Positions 17,003-26,431 of a stretch of 64,000 nucleotides of DNA are shown piece by piece (position 1 is the stretch's first letter; every line of letters starts with the position of its first letter). Source of the stretch: Bacillus smithii (GTDB lineage: Bacteria > Bacillota > Bacilli > Bacillales > DSM-4216); the NCBI RefSeq assembly GCF_001050115.1, contig NZ_CP012024.1:228001-292000 (forward strand), read 5' to 3'. A model generated the notes under the pieces. The model did no database searches and had not been told where the DNA came from. It saw only the letters and a list, made by a program, of their open reading frames with translations. The translations under genes were made by a program, and so were the position numbers.

Positions 17003-17842
17003 ATGGCAATTGCTTCGATCAAAGAAGATTCAGAGAGAGCTCAACACCGTCCGCTAATTGAATTGAGAAACATTAGCTTGCAATATGCCAACGGGAAAAA
17101 CGATCTTCCTGTATTGGACCATATAAATCTTCGATTGGATGCCAATGATTTTGTTTGTTTATTAGGTCCGTCAGGATGTGGAAAATCTTCTTTATTAAAT
17201 ATATTAGCAGGTTACCAGAAACCAACTGCCGGTGAAGTCATGATCAACGATAAACCCCATACTCGTCCGAGTTCCGATGTGGGAGTCGTCTTTCAGCACC
17301 ATAACCTTTTTCCGTGGATGACCATCGAAAAAAATGTTGAATTTGGTTTAAAAATGAAATCCGTGCCAAAATCAGAAAGAAAAAAACTTGTTTCCTATTA
17401 TTTGCATCTCGTAGGGTTGGAGGCTTCTGCCAAGATGTTGCCTTATCAGCTGTCAGGAGGAATGAAACAAAGAGCCTCCATCGCCAGAACATTAGCTGCG
17501 GATCCACAAGCCATTTTAATGGATGAACCGTTTAGCGCATTAGATGCCTTAACTCGAGAAAACATGCAAATTCATCTTCTTGACATTTGGAAAAAAACAA
17601 AGAAATGCATCATTTTTATTACTCATGATGTCGAAGAAGCTATTTTGTTAGGAAAAAGGATTTTAGTGATGAACTCTCAACCGGGAAGAATCGTAGTCGA
17701 TTTGCCGAATCCATTATCAAAATATAATCAATCAGTCGAAGAAATCAAACATTTAAAGGAATTTAGCGATCTGCGGCATTATTTAATTTCCGCCATAAGA
17801 GGTCATTTCAAAGCAAAAAACGCTTTGAATGAAATATTTTAG
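17003..17842 (+). CDS. tauB: Sulfonate/taurine ABC transporter ATPase
   Basis: 279 residues. Walker A GPSGCGKSS (about 64-72), Q-loop GVVFQHHNLFPW, signature LSGGMKQR, Walker B ILMDEPFSALD, and the switch His in FITHDVEEA. It energises uptake through the permease and lipoprotein encoded just upstream. It starts 21 bp after the binding-protein stop, with GGAGAAGGG as ribosome-binding site. Confidence 0.88.
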   Translation: MAIASIKEDSERAQHRPLIELRNISLQYANGKNDLPVLDHINLRLDANDFVCLLGPSGCGKSSLLNILAGYQKPTAGEVMINDKPHTRPSSDVGVVFQHHNLFPWMTIEKNVEFGLKMKSVPKSERKKLVSYYLHLVGLEASAKMLPYQLSGGMKQRASIARTLAADPQAILMDEPFSALDALTRENMQIHLLDIWKKTKKCIIFITHDVEEAILLGKRILVMNSQPGRIVVDLPNPLSKYNQSVEEIKHLKEFSDLRHYLISAIRGHFKAKNALNEIF

Positions 17843-17921
17843 CTTGTTTGAAAGGCGCAAGCCAACAGCGCTTTTCAACACTCTCTATCTATTTTTATTT
17901 CATTATGAAAGGAGAATGTAA

Positions 17922-18854
17922 ATGTCTGAAATTCACACGAATTTTTTAAGACCACTCAAATTTGAAAATCGCGATAATTATGTAGGTCCACGAATTTTAC
18001 GCCGTCTGCCTGAAGGTGTAGAGGAGCGGCCGTACTCGTTATTTGAAGTCAAGCCGTTAACTCCCATCATAGGTGCTGAGATCATCGGAATTGATTTGAG
18101 AGAGCCGATTTCACCGGAGTTGCAAGCAGAGTTGAACCGGGCATTATTGGAATGGAAGGTTCTTTTCTTCCGCAACCAAAAAATCACGAGTGAACAGCAG
18201 CGGGCATTTGCCCGGTTATGGGGTGAATTAGAAGTTCATCCATTTTATCCTGTTGAAGAAGATCAATCTGAGGAAATTGTTCGCTTTTCCAAAGGGAAAA
18301 AAGAAACTGGAAAAGAAAATATTTGGCATACGGATGTCACTTTTCGCCCCAATCCTGCGAAAGCAGCGATATTAAGATTAATAGAAGTTCCTCCTGTCGG
18401 GGGCGACACGTTATGGGCAGATATGGCTGCTGCATATGATAATTTACCTGACGAAGTGAAGGAGCGTATTGATCACCTTACTGCCATTCACGATTTTACT
18501 CCTGCTTTCAGCGATTTATTGACACCGGAAGAGTTAGCGGTTCAACAAGAAAAATTTCCGCCTGTTGAACATCCGGTCGTTCGAACCCATCCGGAAACTG
18601 GACGGAAGACTTTGTTTGTGAATCCATCGTTTACGACTCGAATCGTAGGTCTGGACCCTGATGAGAGTGAAGAGCTGCTTCAGTACTTGTTCCGTCAAGC
18701 TCACATTCCTGAGTATCAGGTGCGTTTTCGTTGGGAAAAGGACTCCATCGCTTTCTGGGATAATCGTGCAACCCAACATTATGCGGTATCGGATTATTAT
18801 CCAAATCCGCGAAAGGCTGAACGCGTTGCAATCGTTGGGGATCGTCCATATTAA
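17922..18854 (+). CDS. tauD: TauD-family Fe(II)/2-oxoglutarate dioxygenase (taurine or alkylsulfonate)
   Basis: 310 residues. The iron ligands are visible: HTD in WHTDVTFRPNP (about 135) and the distal His in FWDNRATQHYAVSDY (about 285), followed by the Arg-rich end that holds 2-oxoglutarate. In TauD the sulfonate is hydroxylated and breaks down to sulfite and an aldehyde, releasing sulfur. The N-terminus carries about 40 residues more than E. coli TauD. AAAGGAGAA precedes the ATG. Last gene of the operon, then a strong hairpin. The exact sulfonate is inferred; some relatives act on other substrates. Confidence 0.87.
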   Translation: MSEIHTNFLRPLKFENRDNYVGPRILRRLPEGVEERPYSLFEVKPLTPIIGAEIIGIDLREPISPELQAELNRALLEWKVLFFRNQKITSEQQRAFARLWGELEVHPFYPVEEDQSEEIVRFSKGKKETGKENIWHTDVTFRPNPAKAAILRLIEVPPVGGDTLWADMAAAYDNLPDEVKERIDHLTAIHDFTPAFSDLLTPEELAVQQEKFPPVEHPVVRTHPETGRKTLFVNPSFTTRIVGLDPDESEELLQYLFRQAHIPEYQVRFRWEKDSIAFWDNRATQHYAVSDYYPNPRKAERVAIVGDRPY

Positions 18855-18868
18855 GCAATATCATTGGA

Positions 18869-18904
18869 ACAACGAATGGAACCTTTTTAGGTTCCATTCG
18901 TTGT
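18869..18904 (+). terminator. Long perfect hairpin ending the sulfonate operon
   Basis: A 15-bp perfect stem, ACAACGAATGGAACC (18869-18883) with its complement at 18890-18904, around a 6-nt loop. The following T tract is weak (TGTTCT). Confidence 0.6.
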
Positions 18905-19123
18905 GTTCTGATCACAATTTCCATCATGCACGGATTATTTCAACAAATGCGAAAAAAGTTTGACCAGGTCCGATTTTCAATCTCATACCGAAGCGCCAAG
19001 AACAAGATTTATCACGATTGCACATGTATTATGGTACCCTTCTTTGTAAAGGCATCAATATGATGAAAATTTCATAATATCCTTTCATGATATGTACTTC
19101 TGAAAAAGGGAGGTGAAACGTTT

Positions 19124-19492
19124 ATGAGTTGGATTTTGCTTTTATTAGGAATTCTTTCGGAGGTTTTAGGCACAACTTCAATGAAAATGTCAGCAGGATT
19201 TACGAAGCTCATTCCTTCTGTACTCATGTTTGTATTTTATGGAGCCAGCCTTACGTTAGTTACATTGGCACTGAAAAAGATAGATGTAAGCATCGCTTAT
19301 TCCATATGGTCCGGACTTGGTACTGCGATTATCGCCATCATAGGCATTTTATACTTCAAAGAACACTTTTCTTTCTTAAAAATGGTGGCCATCTTAATGA
19401 TTATTGCCGGTGTGATTATCTTAAATGTCAGTGGAGAAGCGCATGGAAAAGAAGTCTCTTCAGTCCCTTCATCGAATCTACATATAAAATAA
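19124..19492 (+). CDS. Small multidrug resistance (SMR) exporter
   Basis: 122 residues, four transmembrane helices. The essential Glu is at position 14 in LGILSEVLGTTSMK, and YSIWSGLGTA lies in helix 3: the EmrE/QacC/YkkD fold. It works as a dimer, exchanging cationic drugs or guanidinium for protons. GGGAGGTGAAA precedes the ATG. I looked upstream for a guanidine riboswitch and saw none. An ATGAAA-A-TTTCAT dyad (19063-19075) could be an operator. Family subtype unresolved. Confidence 0.88.
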   Translation: MSWILLLLGILSEVLGTTSMKMSAGFTKLIPSVLMFVFYGASLTLVTLALKKIDVSIAYSIWSGLGTAIIAIIGILYFKEHFSFLKMVAILMIIAGVIILNVSGEAHGKEVSSVPSSNLHIK

Positions 19493-19499
19493 TGAAAAT

Positions 19500-19530
19500 G
19501 GCGAACAGGAATGGTCACTGTTCGCCTTTA
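19500..19530. terminator. Bidirectional terminator between the SMR gene and the fructosamine kinase gene
   Basis: GGCGAACAG (19500-19508) pairs with CTGTTCGCC (19518-19526), then TTTAAAA. It lies between convergent genes and can serve both. Confidence 0.65.
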
Positions 19531-19533
19531 AAA

Positions 19534-20410
19534 TTATCCAACATACCTTTGCAAGATTCGATCGACGGAAGCTCCGTATGTTTCTCCAAACAGATTCAGG
19601 TGAACGAGCAAGTAAAACAGTTGATACAGCTCTTTTCGATCCTTATATTCAGGAGAAAGTGGCTGAATTTCGTTGTACGAGCGATAAAAAGCATTTGGAA
19701 ATCCGCCAAACAATTCCGTGAAGGCAATATCCATTTCTGAATGCCCATAAAATACTGAAGGGTCAATGAGATAAGGAATTCCATGTTCGCCTGCCATCCA
19801 GTTTCCGCCCCAAAGGTCGCCGTGCAATAAAGAAGGCTGGCATGTTTGTGGTAGCCATTGATCAAGCGACTCTAACAATGCTTCCATTTTCTTTCGTCTA
19901 TATGTTGGCATTCTTCCTTTTTGTTCTGCCAATTGAACTTGCGGAAGAAGCCGCCGTTCCCGAAAATAATCGATCCAGTTTTCATATTGTCCGTTTTTTT
20001 TGCGGAAGACGGCCAATGAAGCTATCTTCGGCTAATCCGAAATACTGACCGTAACATTGATGAAGGCGAGCTACTGCCTGACCTAGCAAAACCGGAGTTT
20101 GATCCGTTTCTTCACCTTCAAGCCATTCAAGCAACAGCAAACCATAAGATCCGTCTTCGGCTTCCACGCAATGATATACTTTTGGAACACGAACGACATT
20201 CGTTTGCCTCAGCAATTCAAGACCGGCTGCTTCACTTTGAAAAAAGCGAGGAGGAATACGCTCATTGATTTTGGCAAAATAGGAACGATGTTCACTTCTT
20301 ACATAATAGGCAGCGTTGATATCGCCGCCGGATACGCTTTTGCATTGGACGATCGCTGTTTTGTCGCCAATTTGATCAAGCGCTTCTCGTAATATCGACG
20401 AAAGGTTCAT
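19534..20410 (-). pseudogene. Fructosamine kinase-family gene interrupted by a frameshift in an eight-A tract
   Basis: Two minus-strand frames together form one complete protein of about 290 residues. The first (20410 to 19982) has the N-lobe: VSGGDINAAYYV, YFAKINER and LLLEWLEGEE. The second (from about 20016 to 19534) has the catalytic SLLHGDLWGGNWM and LIDPSVFYGHSEMDIAF. They meet at an eight-A run on the coding strand (19994-20001). With seven A, GRLPQ would read straight on into KNGQYENWIDYF. Members phosphorylate protein-bound ketosamines (deglycation) or related sugars. GGGAGG precedes the ATG at 20410. This may be a true mutation, phase variation or a sequencing error. Confidence 0.85.
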
Positions 20411-20577
20411 ACTTTTATTTCCTCCCTTTTGGCGAAAAGTGTGTAATCTTGTTTAAATGAAAGTTGGTGGAATGGAAACTGTCCAGAAAGGAATTTGATT
20501 GCTTTCTATTATACGAACAGAATGGTTAATCAGCAGATAATTAAAGATTTAATGGGTTTGTTTACAGTTTCGGGTAT

Positions 20578-20680
20578 AAAAAAGAGAATAAAATGAACAA
20601 TGAAAATAAAAATGATTGACATTTTATGCATTCAATAGTAAATTATAACTATAAAAAAGAGAATGGAATGAACAATTGGA
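20578..20680 (+). repeat. Direct repeat around the defence-cluster promoter
   Basis: AAAAAAGAGAATAAAATGAA (from about 20578) recurs as AAAAAAGAGAATGGAATGAA (from about 20653), 75 bp apart. The promoter lies between the copies; the second copy covers the possible start codon of the first hsdS. It could mark a duplication at the left edge of the cluster. Confidence 0.5.
20616..20644 (+). promoter_or_regulatory. Promoter of the defence cluster
   Basis: TTGACA (20616-20621), 17-bp spacer, TAAATT (20639-20644). It is the only good promoter I see before the run of co-directional genes to 38355. Confidence 0.6.
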
Positions 20681-21933
20681 GGTGTGGGTGTATACAAAAG
20701 TTTATATGTAAAAAAGATTTGCAAACAGAACGTTTAGATCCATATTATTATCAAATTGAATTGGAATTAAAAAAGAAATTAGAAAATAAGCAAACCATTC
20801 CTTTGCGGATGCTATGTGCAGAAATTACAGATGGAACAAGAAAAGTGAAAGAGTTTACTGATCATAAAACGAATATCCCGTATATCCGCTTGTCAAATAT
20901 TGTTGATAATAAGTTGGAGCGAAAAGGGATGAAATATTTATTTGATTTAGATGGAATTGAAGGGAAAGCGATTGTTAGAAAAGGGGATATTTTGATTTCG
21001 AAAATTGTTTCGCTTCCTAAAATGACTCTTGTTGACGAGACATATGATGGAGCGGCTATTAGTCCTGATATAATCAAAATTCGTCCTGCTGGTCAACGAG
21101 CTAGATCCATATTGTTGAAGTTTTTTTCTTCACATATCGGACTGCTTTCATTAAAGAAAACAGCGGTTCCATCTGTATTACCGAAAATTTCAATTAAACA
21201 GTTAGAGGATCTAAATGTTGTAACAGATATGGATGAAGGTGGTGTCAATCAAAAAGCAGTTTTAAAACAGCAACTTTACAATCTATATGAAGTCGAATTA
21301 AATGAGGCGAAAATATCACTGCCTACAGAGTTTTGGGTCAAAAAACAAATTTCGACTGAACGATGGGATGTTGACTATTATCGTTATCAACAATCCGAAA
21401 TGTTTGAACAGTTGAAATATAAAATCAAAAACGAAAGATGGGAAAGGTTAAAAGATGTCTGTGAAATAGTAAGACATACAGTTAGCCCTGCGGATTTTAT
21501 GAATAAAGAAATTCGTTACATTGGTTTTAAAAATATTGATACAAATTCGCATAGTATTATTTCGACAGAAACCATTTCATTCGAAAAAGTAAGAAGTCGC
21601 GCCCGGTATGTGCTGAAAGAAAACGACATCCTGTTTGGAATCGTCGGACCGTATATCGGAGAAGAGAATCAGCCTTTGGCTTTTGTAACTAAAGAATATG
21701 AAGGGGCACTAGCGTCTAGTACCTTTGTGATTTTACGTAACTTTAAATATTCGACTGCATATTTGTTGTGGTGTTTGTCCCATCCTTTAGTACGATTCCA
21801 GTTAAGGGCTAAGCGAAGAGGACAATTGCAAATGATGATAAGTATAGATGATCTTAAAAGAATTTACCTCCCGGTTGAATCACCTGAAAAGATCGATTTG
21901 ATTGAAAATGTGGTGAAACAATTCATTCCTTAA
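20668..21933 (+). CDS. hsdS: Type I restriction-modification specificity subunit, HsdS (first copy), 5' end uncertain
   Basis: About 421 residues with two target-recognition halves (TERLDPYYYQ...LLSLKKTAVPSVLPKISIKQLEDLNV and TERWDVDYYRY...RRGQLQMMISIDDLKRIYLPV), the pattern that reads the two parts of a bipartite DNA site. It would guide the adjacent HsdM. The ATG at 20668 is in frame but has a weak ribosome-binding site. A strong GGAGGTG (20678-20684) points to GTG codons in other frames. From the GTG at 20684, adding one A to the six-A run at 20710-20715 would give MGVYKSLYVKKDLQTERLD, fused in frame. The gene may therefore carry a 5' frameshift. Confidence 0.8.
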   Translation: MNNWRCGCIQKFICKKDLQTERLDPYYYQIELELKKKLENKQTIPLRMLCAEITDGTRKVKEFTDHKTNIPYIRLSNIVDNKLERKGMKYLFDLDGIEGKAIVRKGDILISKIVSLPKMTLVDETYDGAAISPDIIKIRPAGQRARSILLKFFSSHIGLLSLKKTAVPSVLPKISIKQLEDLNVVTDMDEGGVNQKAVLKQQLYNLYEVELNEAKISLPTEFWVKKQISTERWDVDYYRYQQSEMFEQLKYKIKNERWERLKDVCEIVRHTVSPADFMNKEIRYIGFKNIDTNSHSIISTETISFEKVRSRARYVLKENDILFGIVGPYIGEENQPLAFVTKEYEGALASSTFVILRNFKYSTAYLLWCLSHPLVRFQLRAKRRGQLQMMISIDDLKRIYLPVESPEKIDLIENVVKQFIP

Positions 21934-21947
21934 TCGGAGGGATAAAT

Positions 21948-22535
21948 ATGAGGTTACCGTCTTTATACGGATTTTATAAATACTATTTCAATTATCCTTT
22001 AAAAGGGAAAAAGCATTATGCGCTAGCAATTCGAGATGCAGAAAAGCAAATTTTTGATGCTTTTGACTTGAGAGATGAATCGTATATTACGGAGTATGAA
22101 CATGAATTGTATCCTAGACAACTTACAATTTCATTTTTAAAAAAATTGGATCAATTAATGAATGACCATTATGATCATCCTATTTTTGATCTAGATTATC
22201 ATAGAAATGAAATTCACATCCCGAAGGAGTTGCTTACTGATCGTGTTCAACTAGATATTGACTTTGGGTACTTTTACGACCGTAATGCGGAAAAAATCAT
22301 TCTACTTGAATATGGTAAATTAAATGATGTTTCTCATTGGATTCCGGTTTTCAAAACGTTGGTAACCTCATTTGAATTAACTTCTATGCTTCCAACAAAT
22401 ATTGAAACGATTGCATTTTGGGATTTATCAAAAGGACTCACTTATGAAGAAAGTTATAATAATGGAATTACTGCGCCTATTGAACAAGTTCTTAAAATTG
22501 CTAGAAAAATAGTGAATGAAAGAAGGAGGGGTTAA
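21948..22535 (+). CDS. Unknown defence-cluster protein, possible RecB/Cas4-like nuclease fold
   Basis: 195 residues, not recognised as a named family. The middle reads LDIDFGYFYDRNAEKIILLEYGK. An Asp in a first strand followed about 15 residues later by a hydrophobic strand ending E-Y-G-K resembles the Asp...(D/E)xK core of PD-(D/E)xK nucleases. The next segments, WIPVFKTLVTSFELTSM (helix) and ETIAFWDLSKG (strand), fit the Cas4/RecB topology. This is a fold guess from pattern only. GGAGGGATAAAT precedes the ATG; the stop TAA touches the next ATG, so the two genes are translationally linked. Confidence 0.6.
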   Translation: MRLPSLYGFYKYYFNYPLKGKKHYALAIRDAEKQIFDAFDLRDESYITEYEHELYPRQLTISFLKKLDQLMNDHYDHPIFDLDYHRNEIHIPKELLTDRVQLDIDFGYFYDRNAEKIILLEYGKLNDVSHWIPVFKTLVTSFELTSMLPTNIETIAFWDLSKGLTYEESYNNGITAPIEQVLKIARKIVNERRRG

Positions 22536-22895
22536 ATGATTTTATATGAATATTTAAAAACCCCAAAAACGATTGACCAGCTTGTGACGATTGCGCATGA
22601 AAATGAGTTATATTGGAATCGGGAACAAATGGAGTTATTTGTGCGCTTAGATCCAAGTATCATTCAAAATGAAGCAGGGCTTTGGACAGTAAGACAAGAT
22701 GAACGTAAGCAAATCATTTTGGCGGCAATTGAGCGGGCGTTGCAAGGCCGCCCGCTAACAAAAATTGATCCCGATGTTTTCGCTCAGCTCCCTGCTGATA
22801 TGATTGTGCCGCAACGTGAAATTATTGATGTTGCCATTAGAAGCGGCAAATACGAATCACCGCGGGAAAATTTACTTCGTGTCAAACGAAAATAG
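22536..22895 (+). CDS. Small helical protein of the defence cluster, possible winged-helix DNA-binding protein
   Basis: 119 residues, family not recognised. Two similar-sized helical halves: TIDQLVTIAHENELYWNREQMELFVRLDPSIIQNEAGLWTV resembles a winged helix with a beta wing (IIQNEAGLWTV). It lies directly between the possible nuclease gene and hsdM. The ATG immediately follows the previous stop. Confidence 0.6.
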   Translation: MILYEYLKTPKTIDQLVTIAHENELYWNREQMELFVRLDPSIIQNEAGLWTVRQDERKQIILAAIERALQGRPLTKIDPDVFAQLPADMIVPQREIIDVAIRSGKYESPRENLLRVKRK

Positions 22896-22908
22896 GAGGA
22901 AACAGTAT

Positions 22909-24786
22909 ATGGAAACGACAATTCAACAAGTACAAGACCAATTAACAATGAAAGGATATGGCCAGTTCTCTGAACCTACTGTAAATGAAGAAGACGGAAC
23001 AACGATTTTCACAGCAACAGGAGATGAGAAAGTCGTTTATGTAAAAATTTTTGAAAAAGATGCTGATTTATCATACGCTGTGCAACAATCGGCGCTCATT
23101 GAAGCGCAATATCATGAATCGGCTCCTGACTTTATTTGGGCCACGAACGGAGAGGTAAACTATTACGCCGACTGTATTGAATCTACGCCTATTGCAGAAA
23201 TTCCATCTGTTGTCGATATAACAAAAAAAGAAAAGAAAAAATTAACAAAGCAAGAACTATGGTCGTTGGATATTTATTCTAGCCTACAAAAACGTTTTGA
23301 TGATTTACACGAACGTCTTTACGGGCCTGCTGGTGCCGATAATATTAGCTCTACGAACGAGGCGATCGATGAAATAAGTAAATTGTTGTTTATGGAAATC
23401 TTCCGTCTTTATCACCCTGACTATGTATTAAAAGAAGGAGAAAATGCCGGTTTAAAATTATATGACATTTCAAAGCATGAGTACATAAAGCAGCATGGAA
23501 AAGAAGCGGTAAAACAAATCAAAGCGGCATTTAAAGAAATAAAAAATCATGACGATTATGTAGCGATCAACGACAAAGGTGAAAAGTGCTATATTTTTAA
23601 CGAAGATGAGTATATTAAGTTGGAAAATCCAGCAAACTATGTTGCCGCGTTTGAAACATTCCAAGAGCTCGGTGAGTTCGAAGATGATAACGGAGTCGTT
23701 AAAAAGGCGACATTAAAAGATGTTACAGCCGACATTTTAGGGCGTCTATTCGACGTTTTAATCCGCGGTAAATACGATAGTAAAGTCGGTCAAGCGACGT
23801 ATTTAACACCGCGTCAAGTAACTGAAGCAATGGTTGATATGGTGATGCACGATTTAACAACAAATCCAAAAGAAGCGGCTAAATTACTAGAAACGGATGA
23901 AAACGGGAATCCAACCTTTCGTGTACTTGACCCAACTTGCGGCTCTGGAGGATTTTTAATTAAAGCCTATGAAGCAATAAAAAGATACTTTACGAGAGAA
24001 TTTGCTGGGATTCAAAAAGAAAAAATAAAAGAACATTTAGAAAAAATGAAAGAGCATAGCTTTGTTGGTGCCGATAAAACACGGAGCATGATTTTAAAAG
24101 CACGTTTGAATATGGCGATGCACGGATTGCCAAAAGCACCGATTTTCTGGGTAAGCGACTCTTTAATGACCGATTCATTGCAACCTGAATCATTTGATGT
24201 AATTATCACAAACCCGCCGTTTGGATCCGGTTCTGTATCCAAAAAAACAGAAGAAGGCAAAGCAATTTTAGAACGTTACACATCCGGAATTGATACAGAT
24301 GGAAAACCGATGAAAAAGGGTTTATGTCTTGGAGCAAAGCCAAATAACAAAGGTGTTTGGAAGCAAGTCAATTCGACAGACCAAGCGGTATTATTTATTG
24401 ACCGAAATTTGGAGTTATTAAAACCAGGTGGTTATTTGATTATGGTCCTTCCAGATGGAATTTTAAGCAACTCAAGTTATAAACATGTGCGTGAATATTT
24501 AATGGGCAAGAAAAATGAATTGACAGGCGAGTTTGAAGGCGGTCGCGCGATTGTGAAAGCGGTTGTCTCATTACCGACAGTGACATTCCAATTATCTGGT
24601 ACAGGTGCGAAAACGTCATTCCTCTATATTAAAAAGAAAGAACACGAAAATGAAAAACAAGGACCTGTGTTTATGGCTGTTGCTGAAGAAATTGGGTTTG
24701 ATGTGAAAAATAAAGTAGAAGTACAGCTTGGAAACGATCGGAACGATTTGTTGAAGATTGTTGAGGCGTATAAAAAAGGGATGTGA
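22909..24786 (+). CDS. hsdM: Type I DNA adenine methyltransferase, HsdM, with an extra N-terminal domain
   Basis: 625 residues. SAM-binding motif I DPTCGSGGFL (about 341-350) and catalytic motif IV NPPF (about 435) identify an N6-adenine methylase. The HsdM helical domain (SLQKRFDDLHERLYGPAG onwards) begins near 125. The first about 115 residues are additional (VVYVKIFEKDADLSYAVQQS, SAPDFIWATNGEVNYYADC) and look like the degraded nuclease-type N-domain seen at the start of HsdR proteins. ATG at 22909 behind AGGAGGAAA; an upstream in-frame ATG at 22804 lies inside the previous gene and is rejected. It marks self DNA for the cluster. Confidence 0.9.
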   Translation: METTIQQVQDQLTMKGYGQFSEPTVNEEDGTTIFTATGDEKVVYVKIFEKDADLSYAVQQSALIEAQYHESAPDFIWATNGEVNYYADCIESTPIAEIPSVVDITKKEKKKLTKQELWSLDIYSSLQKRFDDLHERLYGPAGADNISSTNEAIDEISKLLFMEIFRLYHPDYVLKEGENAGLKLYDISKHEYIKQHGKEAVKQIKAAFKEIKNHDDYVAINDKGEKCYIFNEDEYIKLENPANYVAAFETFQELGEFEDDNGVVKKATLKDVTADILGRLFDVLIRGKYDSKVGQATYLTPRQVTEAMVDMVMHDLTTNPKEAAKLLETDENGNPTFRVLDPTCGSGGFLIKAYEAIKRYFTREFAGIQKEKIKEHLEKMKEHSFVGADKTRSMILKARLNMAMHGLPKAPIFWVSDSLMTDSLQPESFDVIITNPPFGSGSVSKKTEEGKAILERYTSGIDTDGKPMKKGLCLGAKPNNKGVWKQVNSTDQAVLFIDRNLELLKPGGYLIMVLPDGILSNSSYKHVREYLMGKKNELTGEFEGGRAIVKAVVSLPTVTFQLSGTGAKTSFLYIKKKEHENEKQGPVFMAVAEEIGFDVKNKVEVQLGNDRNDLLKIVEAYKKGM

Positions 24787-24932
24787 ATCATCCCCTTGGA
24801 TGCAGTTCCCTAAGTAAATATTTTTATGAGATCTCTATAAAATGGGGTACTTATGTCATAGCTTGGATTTAAATAAACTTGTTAGTTTAATAGTAGTAAG
24901 TCTTTAGAATAATAAAAAAGGGGTTTTAAGAA

Positions 24933-26399
24933 TTGAAACACAAAATAATTTCAGAAGTACCTAGTATTGTTTGGTCTTCAGAGCTGGCTACCTCTAGACT
25001 AGATGCGACATATTACAGTGCTAATTTCATATATAATGAAAACAAACTTTCTAAAGTGACAACCAAAAGTTTAAAAGAACTATTACTAAAAGGAAATTAT
25101 GGAATATTACCAGACAGCGAAGATTATTTAGAAAATAAGAATAGTGGAAACGGAATATATCTTATTAGAGGGACAGATTTAAGAGATAATTTTATAGAAA
25201 TTGATTCATTAGTAAAGGTACCGGCTAGTTACTTAACTGAAAAGGCTAAGGTAGAAGATGAAGATGTCTTATTACTAATAAAAGGTGTAACTTTAGATAA
25301 AGAGTGGTCCGTATCAATAGTCAGTGGCTTAGATAAACCGGCGATTTTCAATGGTAGTATTTTTAGATGTAAATTCAATAACGAAGTTGACCCATATTTT
25401 ATGACTATATATATGAGTACAGATTATTTTTTGAAACAAAAAAGAAGGGCTATTTCTAATACTGGAATTTATTACAATGACTTGGACATTATTCATTCTT
25501 TTAAAGTTGTTTGTCCTGCTCCTGAGATTCAAAGTTATATAGGTAACAAAGTCAGAAAAGCGGAAGAGTTACGGGAAGAAGCGAAGAGGTTGAAAGAAGA
25601 GGCTGAAAAATTGTTCAACGTTTATATAGATTTAAAAAATAATAATTCCAAATTTAAAGGTTTTAAAATACTAAATAAAAGCCCATTTGCAGTATTAGTC
25701 TCTGCGGAAAATATAAATGAAAGATTAACTTCAAATTCATACAATGAACAATACTTATCAATCAATTCCCTAAAGTACGAAAAAGGATATTTATTTACCC
25801 AATTACAAGATATTGCGGAAATAAGTGCGATGATAGGGTGGAAAAATTTAACAACAAAAGATTATGTTAAAGATAATGGTGTTTATTTGTTAAGGGTGCA
25901 AGATATAAAAGATGGGTATATAAATATTTCTGAAGATACAGTTCAAGTTTCTAAGGAAAAAGTCGACGAACAGCCACAAATTCAGTTAAAAGTAGGAGAT
26001 ATTGTTTTTTCAAAAGATGGTTCGTTAGGATTTGCAGCAGTAGTGTCGGATAATATGTATAACATTCCAATATGCGCTGGTTCAACATTAGCACGTATAA
26101 GATTAAAAAAAGATATAAATCCTTATTACTTAAAATTGGTACTTAATTCAGAATTAATCAAGGCTCAGATTTCCTACTTTCTTTCTGGAATTGCACAACC
26201 TCATATAAACCAAGAATATATCAAACAACTTGAGATACCTTTACTAAAAAAAGATATTGAATTAGAAATCGGACAGAAGGTACAGAAATATGAAATTAAC
26301 ATACTGAAAAGTAAAAAACTTATTCAGGAAGCCAAACAAGACGTCGAATACTTAATCGAAGGCAAGTTTGATGAATCGAAAATCTCTGAAGGAGTGTAA
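24933..26399 (+). CDS. hsdS: Second HsdS specificity subunit
   Basis: 488 residues with two target-recognition domains (SSELATSRLDATYYS and AENINERLTSNSYNEQY starts) joined by a long helix, KVRKAEELREEAKRLKEEAE (about 205-225), and closed by a second helix. It recognises a bipartite site different from the first HsdS. The gene and its 146-bp leader are visibly richer in A+T and in Asn/Ile/Lys codons than hsdM before it and the gene after it, which suggests exchange by recombination. TTG start behind AAGGGG. A 5' leader rather than the tight spacing seen elsewhere in the cluster also suggests an inserted unit. Confidence 0.88.
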   Translation: MKHKIISEVPSIVWSSELATSRLDATYYSANFIYNENKLSKVTTKSLKELLLKGNYGILPDSEDYLENKNSGNGIYLIRGTDLRDNFIEIDSLVKVPASYLTEKAKVEDEDVLLLIKGVTLDKEWSVSIVSGLDKPAIFNGSIFRCKFNNEVDPYFMTIYMSTDYFLKQKRRAISNTGIYYNDLDIIHSFKVVCPAPEIQSYIGNKVRKAEELREEAKRLKEEAEKLFNVYIDLKNNNSKFKGFKILNKSPFAVLVSAENINERLTSNSYNEQYLSINSLKYEKGYLFTQLQDIAEISAMIGWKNLTTKDYVKDNGVYLLRVQDIKDGYINISEDTVQVSKEKVDEQPQIQLKVGDIVFSKDGSLGFAAVVSDNMYNIPICAGSTLARIRLKKDINPYYLKLVLNSELIKAQISYFLSGIAQPHINQEYIKQLEIPLLKKDIELEIGQKVQKYEINILKSKKLIQEAKQDVEYLIEGKFDESKISEGV

Positions 26400-26431
26400 G
26401 GACACTCCTTCTTTTCTAGGAGGTGAATAGG

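Noticed and set aside
18960-19123. Possible guanidine riboswitch before the SMR gene
   Set aside because: None of the conserved motifs of the guanidine riboswitch classes could be found by eye.
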